A stretch of DNA of 64,000 nt from Antedon mediterranea (GCF_964355755.1 NC_092672.1:8680001-8744000), one strand, 5' to 3'. Positions 24,901 to 36,944 are shown, counted from the stretch's first letter. Notes: generated from the sequence alone by a model not told the origin. Numbers and translations: made by a program.

Positions 24901-27900
24901 AGCTGGATATACAGTATTATTGTACTGTTAGTTTAGCTTCTTAACCATGTGATACCGCCCATGAGTTAGCTTGGCCATTGTTGTTGTTATCACTGGAGAA
25001 CTAACTAAATAACTAATTTTCAAATACAAAGGAATCAGGGGAGAATACACAACTTTATTAATAAACAAAACTCTTACCAGCAAATTTTGAACTGTATATC
25101 ATCAAAAAGTACTAATCGTCTCTTTTATTTAGAAAAATATATTATCGAAATGTCAACTGCATATAGACTGATCAATGTATTAACACACACTATACCGTTG
25201 TATGCTAACTGTCGTACGTTAGCAGTATAGGGCCTTAACCATTTTTCCACTAGTCAAATTTGTTCGTGCGAATTGAAAGCATCATGTTATGTGCATGCAT
25301 CTTCAAGTTTCTGTCTGTCATACTGCCTTCTGCGACGAATTCTAGTTCCTTTGATTTTTCACTTCAGAAAATTGCAAAGGGCATAACACCATAAATGTGA
25401 ATTACAATTAAATACTACCTATCATAATTTTTAAAAGTTTACCAACAGACAATCTCCTGCCTCCCACCTTTTTCTTTATTCATTTTGAAAAGCTAGGGGT
25501 AAAGCAATTAACACAGTAAAAAGTTGTTACCAAATTCAAATGTTATAGCACAGCAATCTGTAGGTAGACTTTAGGTCAGATTCACTTTTTCTCAAAAAGT
25601 TTAAATAACTATCATAGCAAGCATATTATATAATATATTCATAACTTATGTATACAATCATTCAAGGTGGTTGAAATAAAAGCAAGTAAAAGGACAGGTG
25701 AAGAAAACTTTGTTACGTGTATGAGGAATGCACTCAATATGAAGTATGGTGACAAATGTGTCGGCCTGGGTGGAACTTTCCTCATTGAAAAAGGAAAAGC
25801 AAAGTTCCATGTTATGGTATGTACAGTATACAGTAAATATTTCAAGTACTCTCATAGTCCTGATAAAAGAATAGTGCCTTCTGAAGCTTGGCACTTTCTT
25901 TCTGGTTATTTTACTTTTCTGTTATAATTTTCTTTTCTGCGTTATTTGTATCTCCATTGTGATCCTGCCACAGATACCCACAGCATTTTAATTTTTTCAG
26001 TTAATTTCTGTTGGAATGATAAATAGAATATTTGGTCAACAATCAATAATAATGTTAATAACAGTGATGGAAAAAAAAGTTCTTGTCAGGAATTGAACCA
26101 GGGATGTCAACTGTGAATGGCTGGAGACATAAGCATTACACCACTTACATTCATAAAGGTGTAGTGCAAGCCTAATCACACGCAGCACTAAGACACAACA
26201 AATTTTTTTTTTTTATAAAATAATATATAAATAATTTTTGGAGAACAAATTATTATTGGTCCATCATAGAACCAATTCAAATTCAATTAAAGATGTATTG
26301 TCCCCTGAAAAATATTTTGTTTAAATTTTTTTGGTTGAATATGCCATTTAAATGTCCCATAACAATTATTAACTTTAACCAAATATTTGATCGAAATGCC
26401 AGTCAATGAACTTTGGGTTGAATTTAACCATTTATCATGTTATTTTATAAGTGAAAACATAATTTTTTTCCGTTTTTTTTTCCTACGGAAGTGATTAACT
26501 TCATTAAAACTACAAAATAACCTATTCAAAGTCTGATTTAATTAAGCTTCATTTTTCATGTTTTTGGGGGACAATACATCTTTAAATATAAATAAAATAC
26601 TAAAGTTGGTTCAACAATCTATTGAAATCTCAACCATTTGTCATTAAATTTTGTATTTAAACTATATTTAATATCTTTTAATATTTATATTATTTATGAA
26701 AAATTAAGATTGCCAAGCATGAATACTTTTACATAAATTGTTTTTCATTCAGGTTTAAGATTGAAACTTGATAAATATATGAATTGATAACAATTATATA
26801 ATTTCACATTCATGTCCTAATTTCTGTTCTAATTAACTACAAACTTCTGACAGCCTCTGTAAACCCTAGAGTCTAAAAGATAAATATTAAACAGTAAACC
26901 ATGCTTCGGGAATGATATTATTTTCATAATCAATTTTTGTTAGTCCCTATATCTCAATATATTTCAAAGTTGACCTCGGTCATCTTATTTAACAGTCTTA
27001 AATTTCAAGTCTAACAAAATAACAATATAAGTAATATTCCATACAGTGTCTATCACACTATCAAACAATTTTGATAAAAAAGTGAGATGTACCCAAATAT
27101 GGTAGTATTATGCCCAAATATAGTAGTATACCATGCTTCGGGAATGATATTATTTTCATAATCAATTTTTTTTAGTACCTATATCTCAATATATTTCAAA
27201 GTTGACCTCGGTCATCTTATTTAACAGTCTTAAATTTCAAGTCTAACAAAATAACAATATAAGTAATATTCCATACAGTGTCTACATTATCAAACTATTT
27301 TGATAAAAAAGTGAGATGTACCCAAATATGGTAGTATTATGCCCAAATATAGTAGTATACCATGTTCCGGGAATGATATTATATTCATATTCAATTTTTC
27401 TAGTACCTATATCTCAATATATTTCAATGTTGACCTTGGTCATCTTATTTCACAGTCTTAAATTTCAAGTCTAATAAAATTAAAGTATAATAAGTAATAT
27501 TCCATACAGTGTCTACATTATCAAACTATTTAGACAAAAAGGTGAGATGTACCCAAATATGGTAGTGGTATGACATCATCTATATATGGGCACATCACTT
27601 TTTTTGTCGAATAAAGTTTTATAGTATAGACAAGGCTTTACCAGTATTATTAAACAAAATACAAAAACTATTATTTGATATGACATGGCTGTCACTGACC
27701 CTTTTAAGAACCCTATTATTTTATATTTTTTACAGCCGGATTTCTCCACGACACCATTGGACACCCTTGACCAAATTAACAACTGGTTGAAGTTCTATGA
27801 AATGTCTTCTCCACTCGTTGTTTTCAGTTGCTTTCTTTCATCTGATCCTGTGAGTAAAACTTAATTTCAATCAGAGAAATAACTAAACAAATTCCAAAAT

Positions 27901-30900
27901 ATACATAGTACATACAAAATAAATGTTTCGCAAGAATTTTGCAAAGTATCAAGTATAGAGTACAACACAAGACACTTCTTAAACCCCATTTATACTAGGA
28001 CGATAACAATCAATTATCTAGATAATAAATATGCATTTTTCCTACATAAAACAAAGAAATTAGAAAAGTAAGTCTAAAGGCTGCTATACACTAGGACAAT
28101 AATGATCAACAATAACTAGATAAATATCCATTTTCTTACATAAAACAAAGAAATTAGAAAGTAAGTCTACAGGATGCTAGGACGATAATGATCAACGATA
28201 CCTAAATAAATATGCATTTTCCTACATAAAACAAAGAAATTAGAAAAGCAAATCTAAAGGCTGCTAGGACGATAACGATCAACGATAACTAAACAAATAT
28301 GCATTTTTCCTACATAAAACAAAAGAAATTTGAAAATTACTATAATAAACTACAGTATAGGAAAACCACTTACGCTGGCTTTGATGAAAATAATATTTTC
28401 ACACGTCCAATCAAATGACGTCATGACTGGTAAGACCCAATAATATCGTGATGATGCGATTGTATTGTTTTTATCGTCATGACGTTATTTGATTGGATTT
28501 TTAAAAATATTATTTTTATCCTCCACTTTTTTTTTAAAATATTTAATAGTGACTATAAACTATGAGTAAATATTTTGTGGTAAACAAACCGCAAATAATA
28601 CGGTAATTACCAAACTGCAATAAAAGTCACAAATCTTCAAAAAGTTGTCAGAAATGTCTACAGGACCTAAGCTAAGCTGAGAGAAAGTTATAGATACTTT
28701 ATATGTACAGTAGTAGTATTTTTATATAATATTTAATTTTGTTATGTTGTCTTTATTATATCATGATAATGTTTTGTTGAGGACCCCTTCTGAAACAAGC
28801 ATTTCATCTTAAAGTGTTATCCTCTGGTATGTCAAATTTTATGTATGATATATTTTGGTCAAGGAATAAATATTACAAACAAACAGAGGTTAAAGTTTAA
28901 CAGAAACCTAGCCAAATATGCTAGTGTATCATAGTGTACTAAGGCGCTTTCGACAGATCACAAAAATCTTAACCTGCGTTATGTCGCATAAGCTTCACCC
29001 ACTTTGTTAACAAATTGATTTGCCCACTGTTACACTTGGAAATTGAATAAAATAAAATAATAAATTATAACGCAGACTAGATTTGAACTCGTCACCGTGA
29101 CGCAAACGCAACATGCACAGAATTTATGACTAACATTACAATTTCATAAAATTCATATAACAAAGTTTTAAGGTCAATCGTCTGACAAAGTTATATGATG
29201 TTATGTTGACAAGAATTAGAGATACATGTGCAACAAAATCCGTAGAAAGAAAGAAGAATAAGATCCTGACAATAACAACGAAATTTCATAAAATTCGTAT
29301 CACAAAGTTTCCTGCACATCTACAGTGTTCAATCGTCTGAAAAAGTTATATGATGTTACGTTGACAAGAATTAGAGATACATGTGCAACAAAATCCGTAG
29401 AAAGAAAGAAGAATAAGATCCCGAAAAAAACAAGGGGTTATCGTGTAGTGCAGATAACCAAAAAGCAACCTTTCCAACATGTCAGTACTTTCTGTATTGT
29501 TAACAGTAAACATTATTAATTCGCCTTTAACAAGGCTGGATTATATTATTAGTTAAAATTACATTGAAACTAGATCAGTGGATGTTATATGAAGTAGACC
29601 ATGTCAACACGTCATTGCAACAATTTAATCTCGTTTTCATGATCTGAGCTAACAATATTTATATCCTCAGAATTCATTAAAAGATCTTTTGATATTTAAG
29701 TTATTACTTTAATTTCAAATACACAAAAAATGAAGAGGTTGCAATTAGGTATTCTCTCTCGGGATCTTTCCAGAACTTCCACATTCCAGAGTCTTTTCTT
29801 AGTTTCTTTACTACTTAGTTTGAGATAAACCTAAAACTTATTACTGATTCTTCCAGAGAACAATATTTTCCATTGAGAATCTGTTCCTTCATCAGAACAC
29901 ACCATCCATCTTTAGGGTGTCAATATACCTGTATGGTCTCTGTTTTGCTTTCCCATGTTTTGGTTGCCAAATTAGAGATTGTTTCCAGATTGTTGAGCTG
30001 GCAGTGTCCTGTAACTGTTTCCGTAATTTCTTCTTCTACAAACATAAACAAGGAATTAATCTTTATTTATTATGTTTAACTGTTTTTATCCACAAACTAG
30101 TAACAATAATATTATCATATTATTCCGAAGACCAAAACACGTTACAAGGATTGATCTTCTGGTGAAAATTACTTTTTCTGGAAAAGTTGCATTATATAAG
30201 AGTTAAGCATTGTCACGGATGGTGAATTATGTGTTGTTTGTAATAAATTTTTGGTGAACATAAGGAACATCAAGTTTGTTATCATTGTATTCTGACCTAA
30301 ACTTTTTCAACTTGTTAAACTGGTGACCTTCAAAAGCGGGCTTTGTGTGTACGATGATATTAATAATGACATGACAAGACAATCGGGAATAGATTTCACA
30401 TTAAAATAAAAGTTCAATATTAATCTTGTATTAGTTCAATCCTATTTAAAGAAAAAAAAACAACTTAAACTTTTGAACTTTTGGCGAAAAATACAATTGA
30501 TTATTTTGCTGTATTCGACTTTGAAAATGCAATGTTATTCAATGAAAATTGATTCTTCTTTGTTGTAATATATCTGCCATTAACTAATCGATTACTTTTA
30601 GTCTTGTTAAATTACATGTGTTAAAATCAATTAAGTTTAAAAGTTAGAAAAAAAATTTAGATGCTATAAATATGACAGGTCTTACAAAGACACATTTACG
30701 AGTATAGTTAATAAACATTAAGCTCAACATGCCATCAACCATTAACCAACAAATTCTTTGACATCATAGCGAGGCATTTTTTTTATTTGTTGTTATTTAA
30801 ATATGTTTAAAGATTGGAACAGTTCCATGGTAATACCAACTGAAAAAAACAAACTTTTTTTAGCATTACAAATATAGGCGATTCACGGTACTGTATCTAC

Positions 30901-33115
30901 ATTTTCAAGTATCATCCATAGACAAATTCTGTGATACTGGATCATATGTGTTTCAAATGTGATGCATCACAGACCCTAACCCATAAACTAATTTTTCATG
31001 ATACATGTACAACATGTGATACACATGAGATGCTGTGTTATGGAATTTGCCTGTGATACTTTACAAATATCATCGTAGATAGATACAGCACTGAGAATCA
31101 GGTGACCAATATAGCGAATATTGACAAAAAAAAAGTGAATGAAAAGTAAAGTGCATATTTATTAAAAGTAAATTAAGTTTTTAGAGTTCAGAACGTTTAA
31201 TCGCGTGTTCATCTCAAGCTGTTAATAAATACAACAGTGATACAGAATGGATACAATATGAAAACCCATTGCTTAAAATAATAGCACATTCTAGAATGAC
31301 TACATTGATTTATTCTGTATTATTCAGTATTAATAGTGTTTTAATTGAGTACTAAAAAATGTATTAAACGCAGGATGCCCTTATTATGAAAAACATCATT
31401 GCCAAATAAAATACATTGTAACAGCAAACTAATTAAAAATCAATAAAGGTAAAAAGTACATGCAACATGCTTTTTAAGCAATAAATACATTTTTTTTAAT
31501 AAGCTATTGAGGAGTTTAAAAATGTAAAGATAATTGCCTAGCTGTCGTCATTTACAATGACAGGGTTGACAGTATAATTTAATATTTAAGATTAATAATA
31601 ATATAAAACTAATTTAAGTTGCTTTCTGCGAAAACTATCATTTATTGAACACAATACAAAAGGCACTGCAACATTCTTTCTGTAATTTTTTTTTACGATC
31701 ATTCGGGAAACCACCTCACAACTTTACCTATAAATCTGAATGTACTGTAATTACGCTAGTAGTAGTAGTTTTTTTTATCCCAGGATTTAATTGTAATGCA
31801 CTTAAGATCAAGCAATTCATAAATCTATTGATAAAAATGTTTGTACTAATGCTGTTAATTGTTATAGTTTTTAAGTTACTTAACTTTTGGGGGAATTCCT
31901 AAAGTAATAGTAATGCCTATAAGCTCTGTCTACACTATCAAACTATTTTGACATGAAACGTGTGATGTGCCCAAATATGGTAGTTATATGACATCATCAT
32001 GTCCATATAAGTATATGTGCACATCACATTTTGTTGTCACATAACGTATTAGAACTGTGGACTCAGGCCTGCCAATGAACACCCACAGACTTGGGATTCC
32101 ACTTTACTTATGTACCAGAAATGATGACTAGTTTCACCTGCAAGATGAGATGACTAAGGTCCTGTTTCTGCTGCAAAAAAATAATGGGTTAATAACCGTG
32201 TGAAAAAATTAAACCCAACTTCATGGGAGCCGATACAGGTTAAATGGCAGCCTGAAAATACTATTAGTTAGAATACCATTTAACCGGTTATTGCTGTGGA
32301 ACTTTTAGTTGCAACACAAAATAACGGTTGTATTTAATGGACAGCCAATAACCTTGTGTCAACTACACTGCAGTAACATTTGAATTGACTGCCAGTGCTC
32401 AATGCATTTTGGATACTGCTAACGATTTCCGTAGACAACCACCCACGTTATGAGCAGAAATGCAGTTAATATAAAAAATATATTTTTAATCTATTTTGGA
32501 ATAAACGCTTTATTCGGCGCTATGCAGCAAAAACATACCCCAAGTAAATGCCCAATAATGCCAGTGTCCATGACAGACCTGATTTTTTTTTTCTCAGACT
32601 TTTTGATGTATTTTTTTTGTTCAATAAGGTGCTTTAAATCAGAGTTAGCTTCTGTTTTATTTCAACAACAAAATTCACTATTTATTTTATTTAATAAGCA
32701 TAGTTATTAGCACAAATCTCCCTTGATTATTCTAGTAAATTAATCAGCAGTTAAAAACGGCTTTCCAAGAAAGAATTGCATCTGGTCATCACATTTATCC
32801 TATGTTATTTAGAAAACGTATTAAAAATAGCTTGTATTAAAGACTGAGGTTGAAATAAAATTTGTATAAAAATGGTTAAAAAAAATGTATTATTATTTAA
32901 GCCTCATGAATAAATACCAATTATTTTTATTTAATTTCTAGGGATTGGATTTACGTTTGGAACATGCCCATGGCTTTGGGCATCATGGAGAAGGTGGCCA
33001 TTACCACTATGATGTCACTCCAGATGAGGTTGTTTACAAAGCTTACTATCAGGTAGCTGAATATATCTACCGTGTTGATGCACCAAAGGAGACACACAAT
33101 TTAGGGAGAGATTGA
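21872..33115 (+). CDS. C11orf54: C11orf54 / PTD012 ester hydrolase, complete, 7 exons, 319 aa
   Basis: C11orf54 is a zinc-binding protein with ester hydrolase activity toward a model substrate in the human enzyme; its physiological substrate is not settled. The CDS is join(21872..21950, 23002..23100, 23862..24037, 24529..24696, 25667..25816, 27736..27849, 32942..33115), 960 nt with the TGA, close to the human 315 aa. Conserved segments include ECPDLTQLPFTL (exon 2), AEVGGVPNLMPV and LPGAFVLGAGAG (exon 3), LMANLFLSEGKPGK (exon 4), GLGGTFLIEKGKAKFHVM (exon 5) and LEHAHGFGHHGEGGHYHYD (exon 7). H270, H272 and H284 are the likely equivalents of the zinc-ligand histidines of the human structure. 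The protein ends PKETHNLGRD, like the human one. All junctions keep phase. The last intron (5.1 kb) is swollen by tandem repeats. Confidence 0.96.
22223..22851. mobile_element. MITE-like family F element, 629 bp, TTAA target duplication
   Basis: The ends AGACCCCTTCCCT and AGGGAATGGGGCT are imperfect inverted repeats with TTAA on both sides (22219-22222 and 22852-22855), typical of piggyBac-type elements. The inner part is CpG-bearing (CGCGGCGATCGACC, CCGCGCGCAATGCATTTTGG) but has no transposase frame. It fills about half of C11orf54 intron 1. Confidence 0.7.
23002..23100 (+). CDS. C11orf54: C11orf54 exon 2
   Basis: The exon encodes LEQGLKANFAEASVNYVECP then DLTQLPFTLASP. The acceptor follows a T-rich tract ending TTTAG, and the donor is GTAGAG. 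Phase 1 on both sides. Confidence 0.94.
23225..23665. repeat. SINE-like repeat with AATGAAATGAAATGAAA tail
   Basis: The part with CTAGGTTCTTTAAAGTGCAC is the inverse of the repeat at 10362-10610. A tRNA-like stretch (TAGTTTGATGGTTATCATGC, CCAATCCTGGTTCCA) follows at 23360, and a tandem AAATG tail ends it at 23640-23670. It lies in C11orf54 intron 2. Confidence 0.55.
23862..24037 (+). CDS. C11orf54: C11orf54 exon 3
   Basis: It encodes GLCGQPRLAEVGGVPNLMPV and LPGAFVLGAGAG, the most conserved core of the family. The acceptor is ATTTACAG and the donor GTAGTG, leaving phase 0. Confidence 0.95.
24529..24696 (+). CDS. C11orf54: C11orf54 exon 4
   Basis: It is 56 whole codons ending SLMANLFLSEGKPGK, matching ALLANLFASEGQPGK in the human protein. 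The N-terminal half of the exon is more variable, as in other species. The acceptor is AATTTAG and the donor GTAATG. Confidence 0.93.
25238..25376. mobile_element. MITE family C, truncated copy 3
   Basis: Only the left third is present: TTTTTCCACTAGTCAAATTT through CTGTCTGTCATACTGCCTTC to CACTTCAG, in C11orf54 intron 4. It is more diverged than the other copies, so it is older. TTA precedes it. Confidence 0.75.
25667..25816 (+). CDS. C11orf54: C11orf54 exon 5
   Basis: It is 50 whole codons with VVEIKASKRTGEENFVTCMR and then GLGGTFLIEKGKAKFHVM. The acceptor is CATTCAAG (no clear pyrimidine tract) and the donor GTATGT. Confidence 0.94.
26080..26200 (-). repeat. tRNA-like A/B-box fragment, minus strand
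   Basis: Read on the minus strand GTGGTGTAATGCTTATGTCT and then CCCTGGTTCAATTCCTGAC are spaced like the A and B boxes of a tRNA-derived SINE. The acceptor stem is not paired, so no functional tRNA is called. Confidence 0.45.
26291..26581. mobile_element. MITE family E, best copy, 291 bp, TTAA target duplication
   Basis: The ends are AGATGTATTGTCCCC and GGGGGACAATACATCT as inverted repeats, flanked by TTAA on both sides (26287-26290 and 26582-26585). TTAA is the hallmark of piggyBac-type insertion. There is no ORF inside. It lies in C11orf54 intron 5. Confidence 0.82.
26898..27640. repeat. Triplicated unit of about 230 bp, each with a family B fragment
   Basis: Three units start at 26898, 27130 and 27359 with ACCATGCTTCGGGAATGATA (third copy CATGTTCCGGG). 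Each ends with the left half of MITE B (GTGAGATGTACCCAAATATG). Only the third unit runs on into the MITE's right end (27575-27640), so the copies arose by tandem duplication that broke the MITE. It lies in C11orf54 intron 5. Confidence 0.82.
27736..27849 (+). CDS. C11orf54: C11orf54 exon 6
   Basis: It is 38 whole codons with LDQINNWLKFYEMSSPLVV and SSDP at the end, matching NKWLHFYEMKAPLV and SRDP of the human protein. The acceptor is TTTTTTACAG and the donor GTGAGT. Confidence 0.94.
27985..28335. repeat. Four tandem units of about 90 bp
   Basis: Each unit contains AGGACGATAA, GATCAACGATAACTA, AATATGCATTTTCCTACATA and ACAAAGAAATTAGAAAA. Divergence between units is modest. The array lies at the start of C11orf54 intron 6. 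Confidence 0.78.
29174..29422. repeat. Duplicated 90-bp segment
   Basis: Two copies (29174-29262 and 29326-29422) share CAATCGTCTGA, AAGTTATATGATGTTA, GTTGACAAGAATTAGAGATA and CATGTGCAACAAAATCCGTA with few changes. A short ORF at 29325 reflects this repeat and is not a gene. Confidence 0.72.
31922..32063. mobile_element. MITE family B, copy at 31.9 kb
   Basis: The left end is intact (AGCTCTGTCTACACTATCAA) and the core GTGATGTGCCCAAATATGG and CACATCACATTTTGTTGTC is present. The right end has decayed. It lies in C11orf54 intron 6. Confidence 0.7.
32942..33115 (+). CDS. C11orf54: C11orf54 exon 7 (metal site and stop)
   Basis: It encodes GLDLRLEHAHGFGHHGEGGH then YHYDVTPDEV and ends KETHNLGRD before TGA. 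The histidine cluster is the family's zinc site. The acceptor is AATTTCTAG. Downstream AATAAA hexamers at 33619-33624 and 33901-33906 are possible polyadenylation signals. Confidence 0.96.
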   Translation, partial: GLDLRLEHAHGFGHHGEGGHYHYDVTPDEVVYKAYYQVAEYIYRVDAPKETHNLGRD

Positions 33116-33362
33116 TTACTGCTGATGTTTAGGGGAGGGAAGATATAGAAGTGTGGGTGGGGGAGGGGGAGGGAGATATAGAGTAGAGGAGATATGCTGT
33201 AGAGTACAGGAGGGGAGATATAAAGTAGGGGAGGGGAGATATAGCAAGTGGGGGTAAAAGACATTGTGAAGAGGAGATATAGCAGAGGGGAGATGTAGAG
33301 TAGAGGAGGGTAGATATAGGGGGTGGGGGTGGAATGGGAAAGAGGAGATAAAGCAGGGGTAT
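33116..33362 (+). repeat. Purine-rich GGGAGATATAGA tandem tract in the C11orf54 3' region
   Basis: Directly after the stop codon lies an irregular tandem of GGGAGATATAGAGTAGAGGA-like units, almost all purine on the plus strand. If transcribed it is the start of the 3' UTR. Antisense ORFs here (Ser-Pro-rich) are by-products. Confidence 0.75.
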
Positions 33363-34204
33363 ATAGTACGTAAATTTCTACAAACTGTTTGTCATGACCA
33401 AAAAGTCTGTTCTGCAGACGTTTTAAATCATTCCATGCATGGCTTTCTTAGAAATATGTTTTGAAAAAACTCAGCTTATTTTTGTCATTTGATTGATGTT
33501 CAAGTTGAAATTTGATTTATTTGCGTTTACATTATTTACACACAAAGATTATGTATAGGTTAAAGATATAAAAAACAATATGAAAACAGCAAAAACAAAA
33601 TTAAAATCTAAAAATTACAATAAATAAGGTGAAAAAAAGAAATGAAAGGTAGTCCACAAAAGTCTTTAACTCTTATCAAATGAGTCTTCTTAAAAATAAA
33701 TAACCAGCAAAAATGACAGCATCACAAGTTAAAAATTAGTGAATGAAATTTAAGGGAAATTACATTACATGTGGTTGTATGAAAATGAGCTGAATAGATG
33801 AGAATAAGAGATTAATATTAGATATGAATTACTGTATATTTATTATTGGTGATTAAATATTTGTGATTTTTTTTTTTCATTCTATACAATGCATTATTAT
33901 AATAAAACATTGATAACACAATCAATTCTTGTTCTTTGAGTTGGTTCTTCAGGTCTTAGGGTTTTTTTTACAAACAAAAATGTACTAATGCCGGCGAAAT
34001 TATGTAGGAAAAGGCTTAGCAATGACGTTTTGTATTGCCGTTAGTCTTTTCGGATCATTTGAATTGTTTTGTTCCATAAATGCAAAGGTTGGAAGGAAAT
34101 GTTGCTCTACAAGTAACTGTATGCATCACTAGGAATATACAAGGATTTGCAAAAATAAATGTTTATTTAACCAGCTGTTTTCGATGAAATGACTTAAACG
34201 TTGC

Positions 34205-34336
34205 TTTTATTCAAACTTGTTTGGCAAAAAAAGAGTGACGTACCCAACTAATGGTGGTGGTATGACATCACCATGTCCATATATGGGCACATCACATTTT
34301 TTTGTCGCATAAACTTTTGATAGTGTAGGCAGAGCT
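34205..34336. mobile_element. MITE family B, copy at 34.2 kb
   Basis: The core GACATCACCATGTCCATATA and GGGCACATCACATTTTTTTG and right end GATAGTGTAGGCAGAGCT are present. The left end is degraded. Confidence 0.68.
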
Positions 34337-34824
34337 TTAAGCCTGTTCATGTTCATTCAATTGTACATAATTAAATCTTCATAAATAAGACTTTGTTAAA
34401 TAGAATAATGAAATTTAACTGTAAACACTGTCAGCCATCGTTACTATTTGCTTATAATAATATTATTCAGATTCCATTGTGTTTGGCTAACATTTCTCGA
34501 CGATTTGTCCTAGAATTGCGTGAACCTATAAACATAATTCACCTTAACAGTCTATTTTCTTGTGATGACCAATCACATACAGGAATAATAATCACTTTAG
34601 AAATCTAAAGGAAATATTGATAATACATTGACTAATTATTTATAATATAAGCAGTCTTTTTTCTTTAAATTCAACACAATCTTATTCATAACACATTCTC
34701 ACTCATAAGGACGATCAAAGCATATTGATCGAAACGTCGAGAAACTCAACAGTTCTTTCCAGAACTAATACTGTTAATCTTATAATTGTAACCCTGGGTT
34801 ATTATTCTTTGATTGTTTTAGGTT

Positions 34825-35240
34825 GGGTTACTATTAGAAGGGGGGGGGGGGGGGGTTACAATTAGAGTAGTGGGTTACTATTAGAAGGGGGTTACTATTA
34901 GAGTAGTGGGTTACTATTACTAATCTTAAATTAGGCACCTGAAAATAGTAACCAACCCCAACTTTTCCGGTAAGCAACTCATAGCAAAATAATAAAACAG
35001 TACGCATAAACAAATTTGGTTGAACTTTATTTTATAAACTAAAAAAAACACTCCATCAGATCAACATGCATTATTATCTCCTTATTTTCATTTCATCATC
35101 ATAAACGACCAATCATTTTGTCAATAGTTTTTGTGACTAAATAGTAACCCCCGTGGGTTACTATTTAGAGTAGTGGGTTATTATTATAGATTTACTTATA
35201 AGGTGGGTTACTATTAGAAGGGGGTTACTACTGTATTAGA
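34825..35240. repeat. GGGTTACTATTAGAAGG repeats with a 15-base G run
   Basis: Two clusters (34825-34920 and 35153-35235) of GGGTTACTATTAG units are separated by unique sequence. The first has an uninterrupted G run of about 15 near 34840. The unit ends in GGGTTA-like strings but is not the telomere repeat TTAGGG in register. Confidence 0.7.
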
Positions 35241-36149
35241 AAATTTACGGTATACGCGGTGTACCGCAAACTTTATATCAACACAATCTTATTCATAACG
35301 TGAACTTATTCACACACAACATATTCATAACGTGAACTTATTCACACACAAGAACATATTATTAACAGTGAATTTGTACAAAATCTGAACTTATCCTAAA
35401 ACATGATATATATATTTTTTTAAATATAAAACTTATAAGATCATCATAATATAAGCAGTCTTTATGGTATTAGGATCTTAATGCAATCATTGTTTTTATA
35501 TAAAAAGAGAATACGAACATTCAATTGATTATGAGATACAGAGCGTTCCTTTTTTGATATCTAATTCTTATTGCATCTTTATGTATGTAAAGTTGATAAG
35601 GCCAACACAGTTTCCCTAAGGGGATAATAAAGTTTTAATGAATGAATTAAGTATGCTAAAATAGAGACATCTAGATGGTTGTTATTAAGTACAGTAGGCA
35701 AATTTAATGAAAATCCAAAAGCATGCACGATTTGATTAAATTTTCTATAGTAGCAAAAATAATGCATTATTTAGTTTATTTACCACACCACAACCTTCTA
35801 TGATAGGAATTGCAATTTGTTTCGTTTTATCATCTTCGTTTCAATCTGTTAATTTAAAATGTAACGGTCAATTCCGAAAAGGTCAACTCTGAAAAAAGGG
35901 GAATATTATTAGAATTATACAGTAAAGCAAGACAGATGAGTACACGGTAAAAAGAAATGGAATTGGAGAATGGAAGAACTGCAAGTATTATAAGGCATTA
36001 AACTTGAGAGAAGGAATGGGCTTGCTATCCTTGCAATCAATAAATCACGACATATAGGCCTACTCGACCATAAGAAAACGTCAATCGTACTTAAACTGCG
36101 CTTCTTTAGCATATATATGTGGCCAGCATATTCATATATATTTGTGAAC
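35241..36149. other. Intergenic stretch, no gene seen
   Basis: It holds short tandem words (ACACAATCTTATTCATAAC, GTGAACTTATTCACACA) at 35280-35350 and a possible LINE tail near 35620 (GGGATAATAAAGTTTTAATG followed by AATG repeats). Nothing coding is supported. Confidence 0.6.
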
Positions 36150-36290
36150 TTTGAATTCTGACTCGCATAATGGAAGACGAAATTGACATATTTCACAGAA
36201 AATTTCTAAGACGCATTTTAGGCATCAGATGGCCTAATAATAACAAATATATAGATTTCTATAACACCACAAACGAGGAAAAGTTTTAGC
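36150..36290 (+). mobile_element. Non-LTR retrotransposon ORF relic (RT C-terminal region)
   Basis: From 36170 the frame reads MEDEIDIFHRKFLRRILGIR then WPNNNKYIDFYNTTNEEK and stops. The pattern DxFxRxxLRxILGIxWP followed by LYxxTN is typical of the segment just after the reverse transcriptase domain in LINE-type elements. It is a short broken fragment with no adjoining endonuclease or RT recognised. Confidence 0.6.
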
Positions 36291-36944
36291 ACCGTCACTG
36301 CATGAGACATGACAACCCGAGAGCATTCTCAGAGGCCTATAATATATATATTTGTCACAGTAACTAATTAACTCATTGACGCTTTCCTAATAAAGGCAAG
36401 ATAAAGGTCCCTGTTGTGGAGTTGTAATCTGTAGGTAAACACAAAACTTCCACCGGTACCCCCAGACAACCAAAGTGTCATAATTATAAAGAACATTTGG
36501 AACTATTAGCTAACAGTATTTGTGATTGGACAATTTCGACGTATTGCCAACGCAATGAGCTGGATCGTTCGTAATGCTTTCTCATTTACAATTGCGACGA
36601 AAACCGAACCTCATTGGTGTCTGTATTCACAGGTTCTATACTTTCATTTTTATTTCGCCAAGTGAAGAAGACTTAACTCTAATTGAAACTAATCTTTGAG
36701 TCAAACCAGACTCCGTAATGAACCGATATGCAAATAGCTAAATAACATATCAAGAGAAAGGATTAAAGTAAAAAGAGGCCGTTGAGCCTTAATATTCAAC
36801 TACATGCAGGCCTATGATTAACTCGATCACGATCAATTAGGCGATCCGCGCAAATGCAACGTAACATGTCAAAATGCGTAGGTTCTCATGCCTGAAATAC
36901 TGTATTATTAGGTTTTTTTATAGTGCTGAATTGAGGTGACATTA

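Noticed and set aside
27985-28335. CRISPR-like array
   Set aside because: The units are continuous tandem copies without constant repeats and variable spacers; the context is an animal intron.
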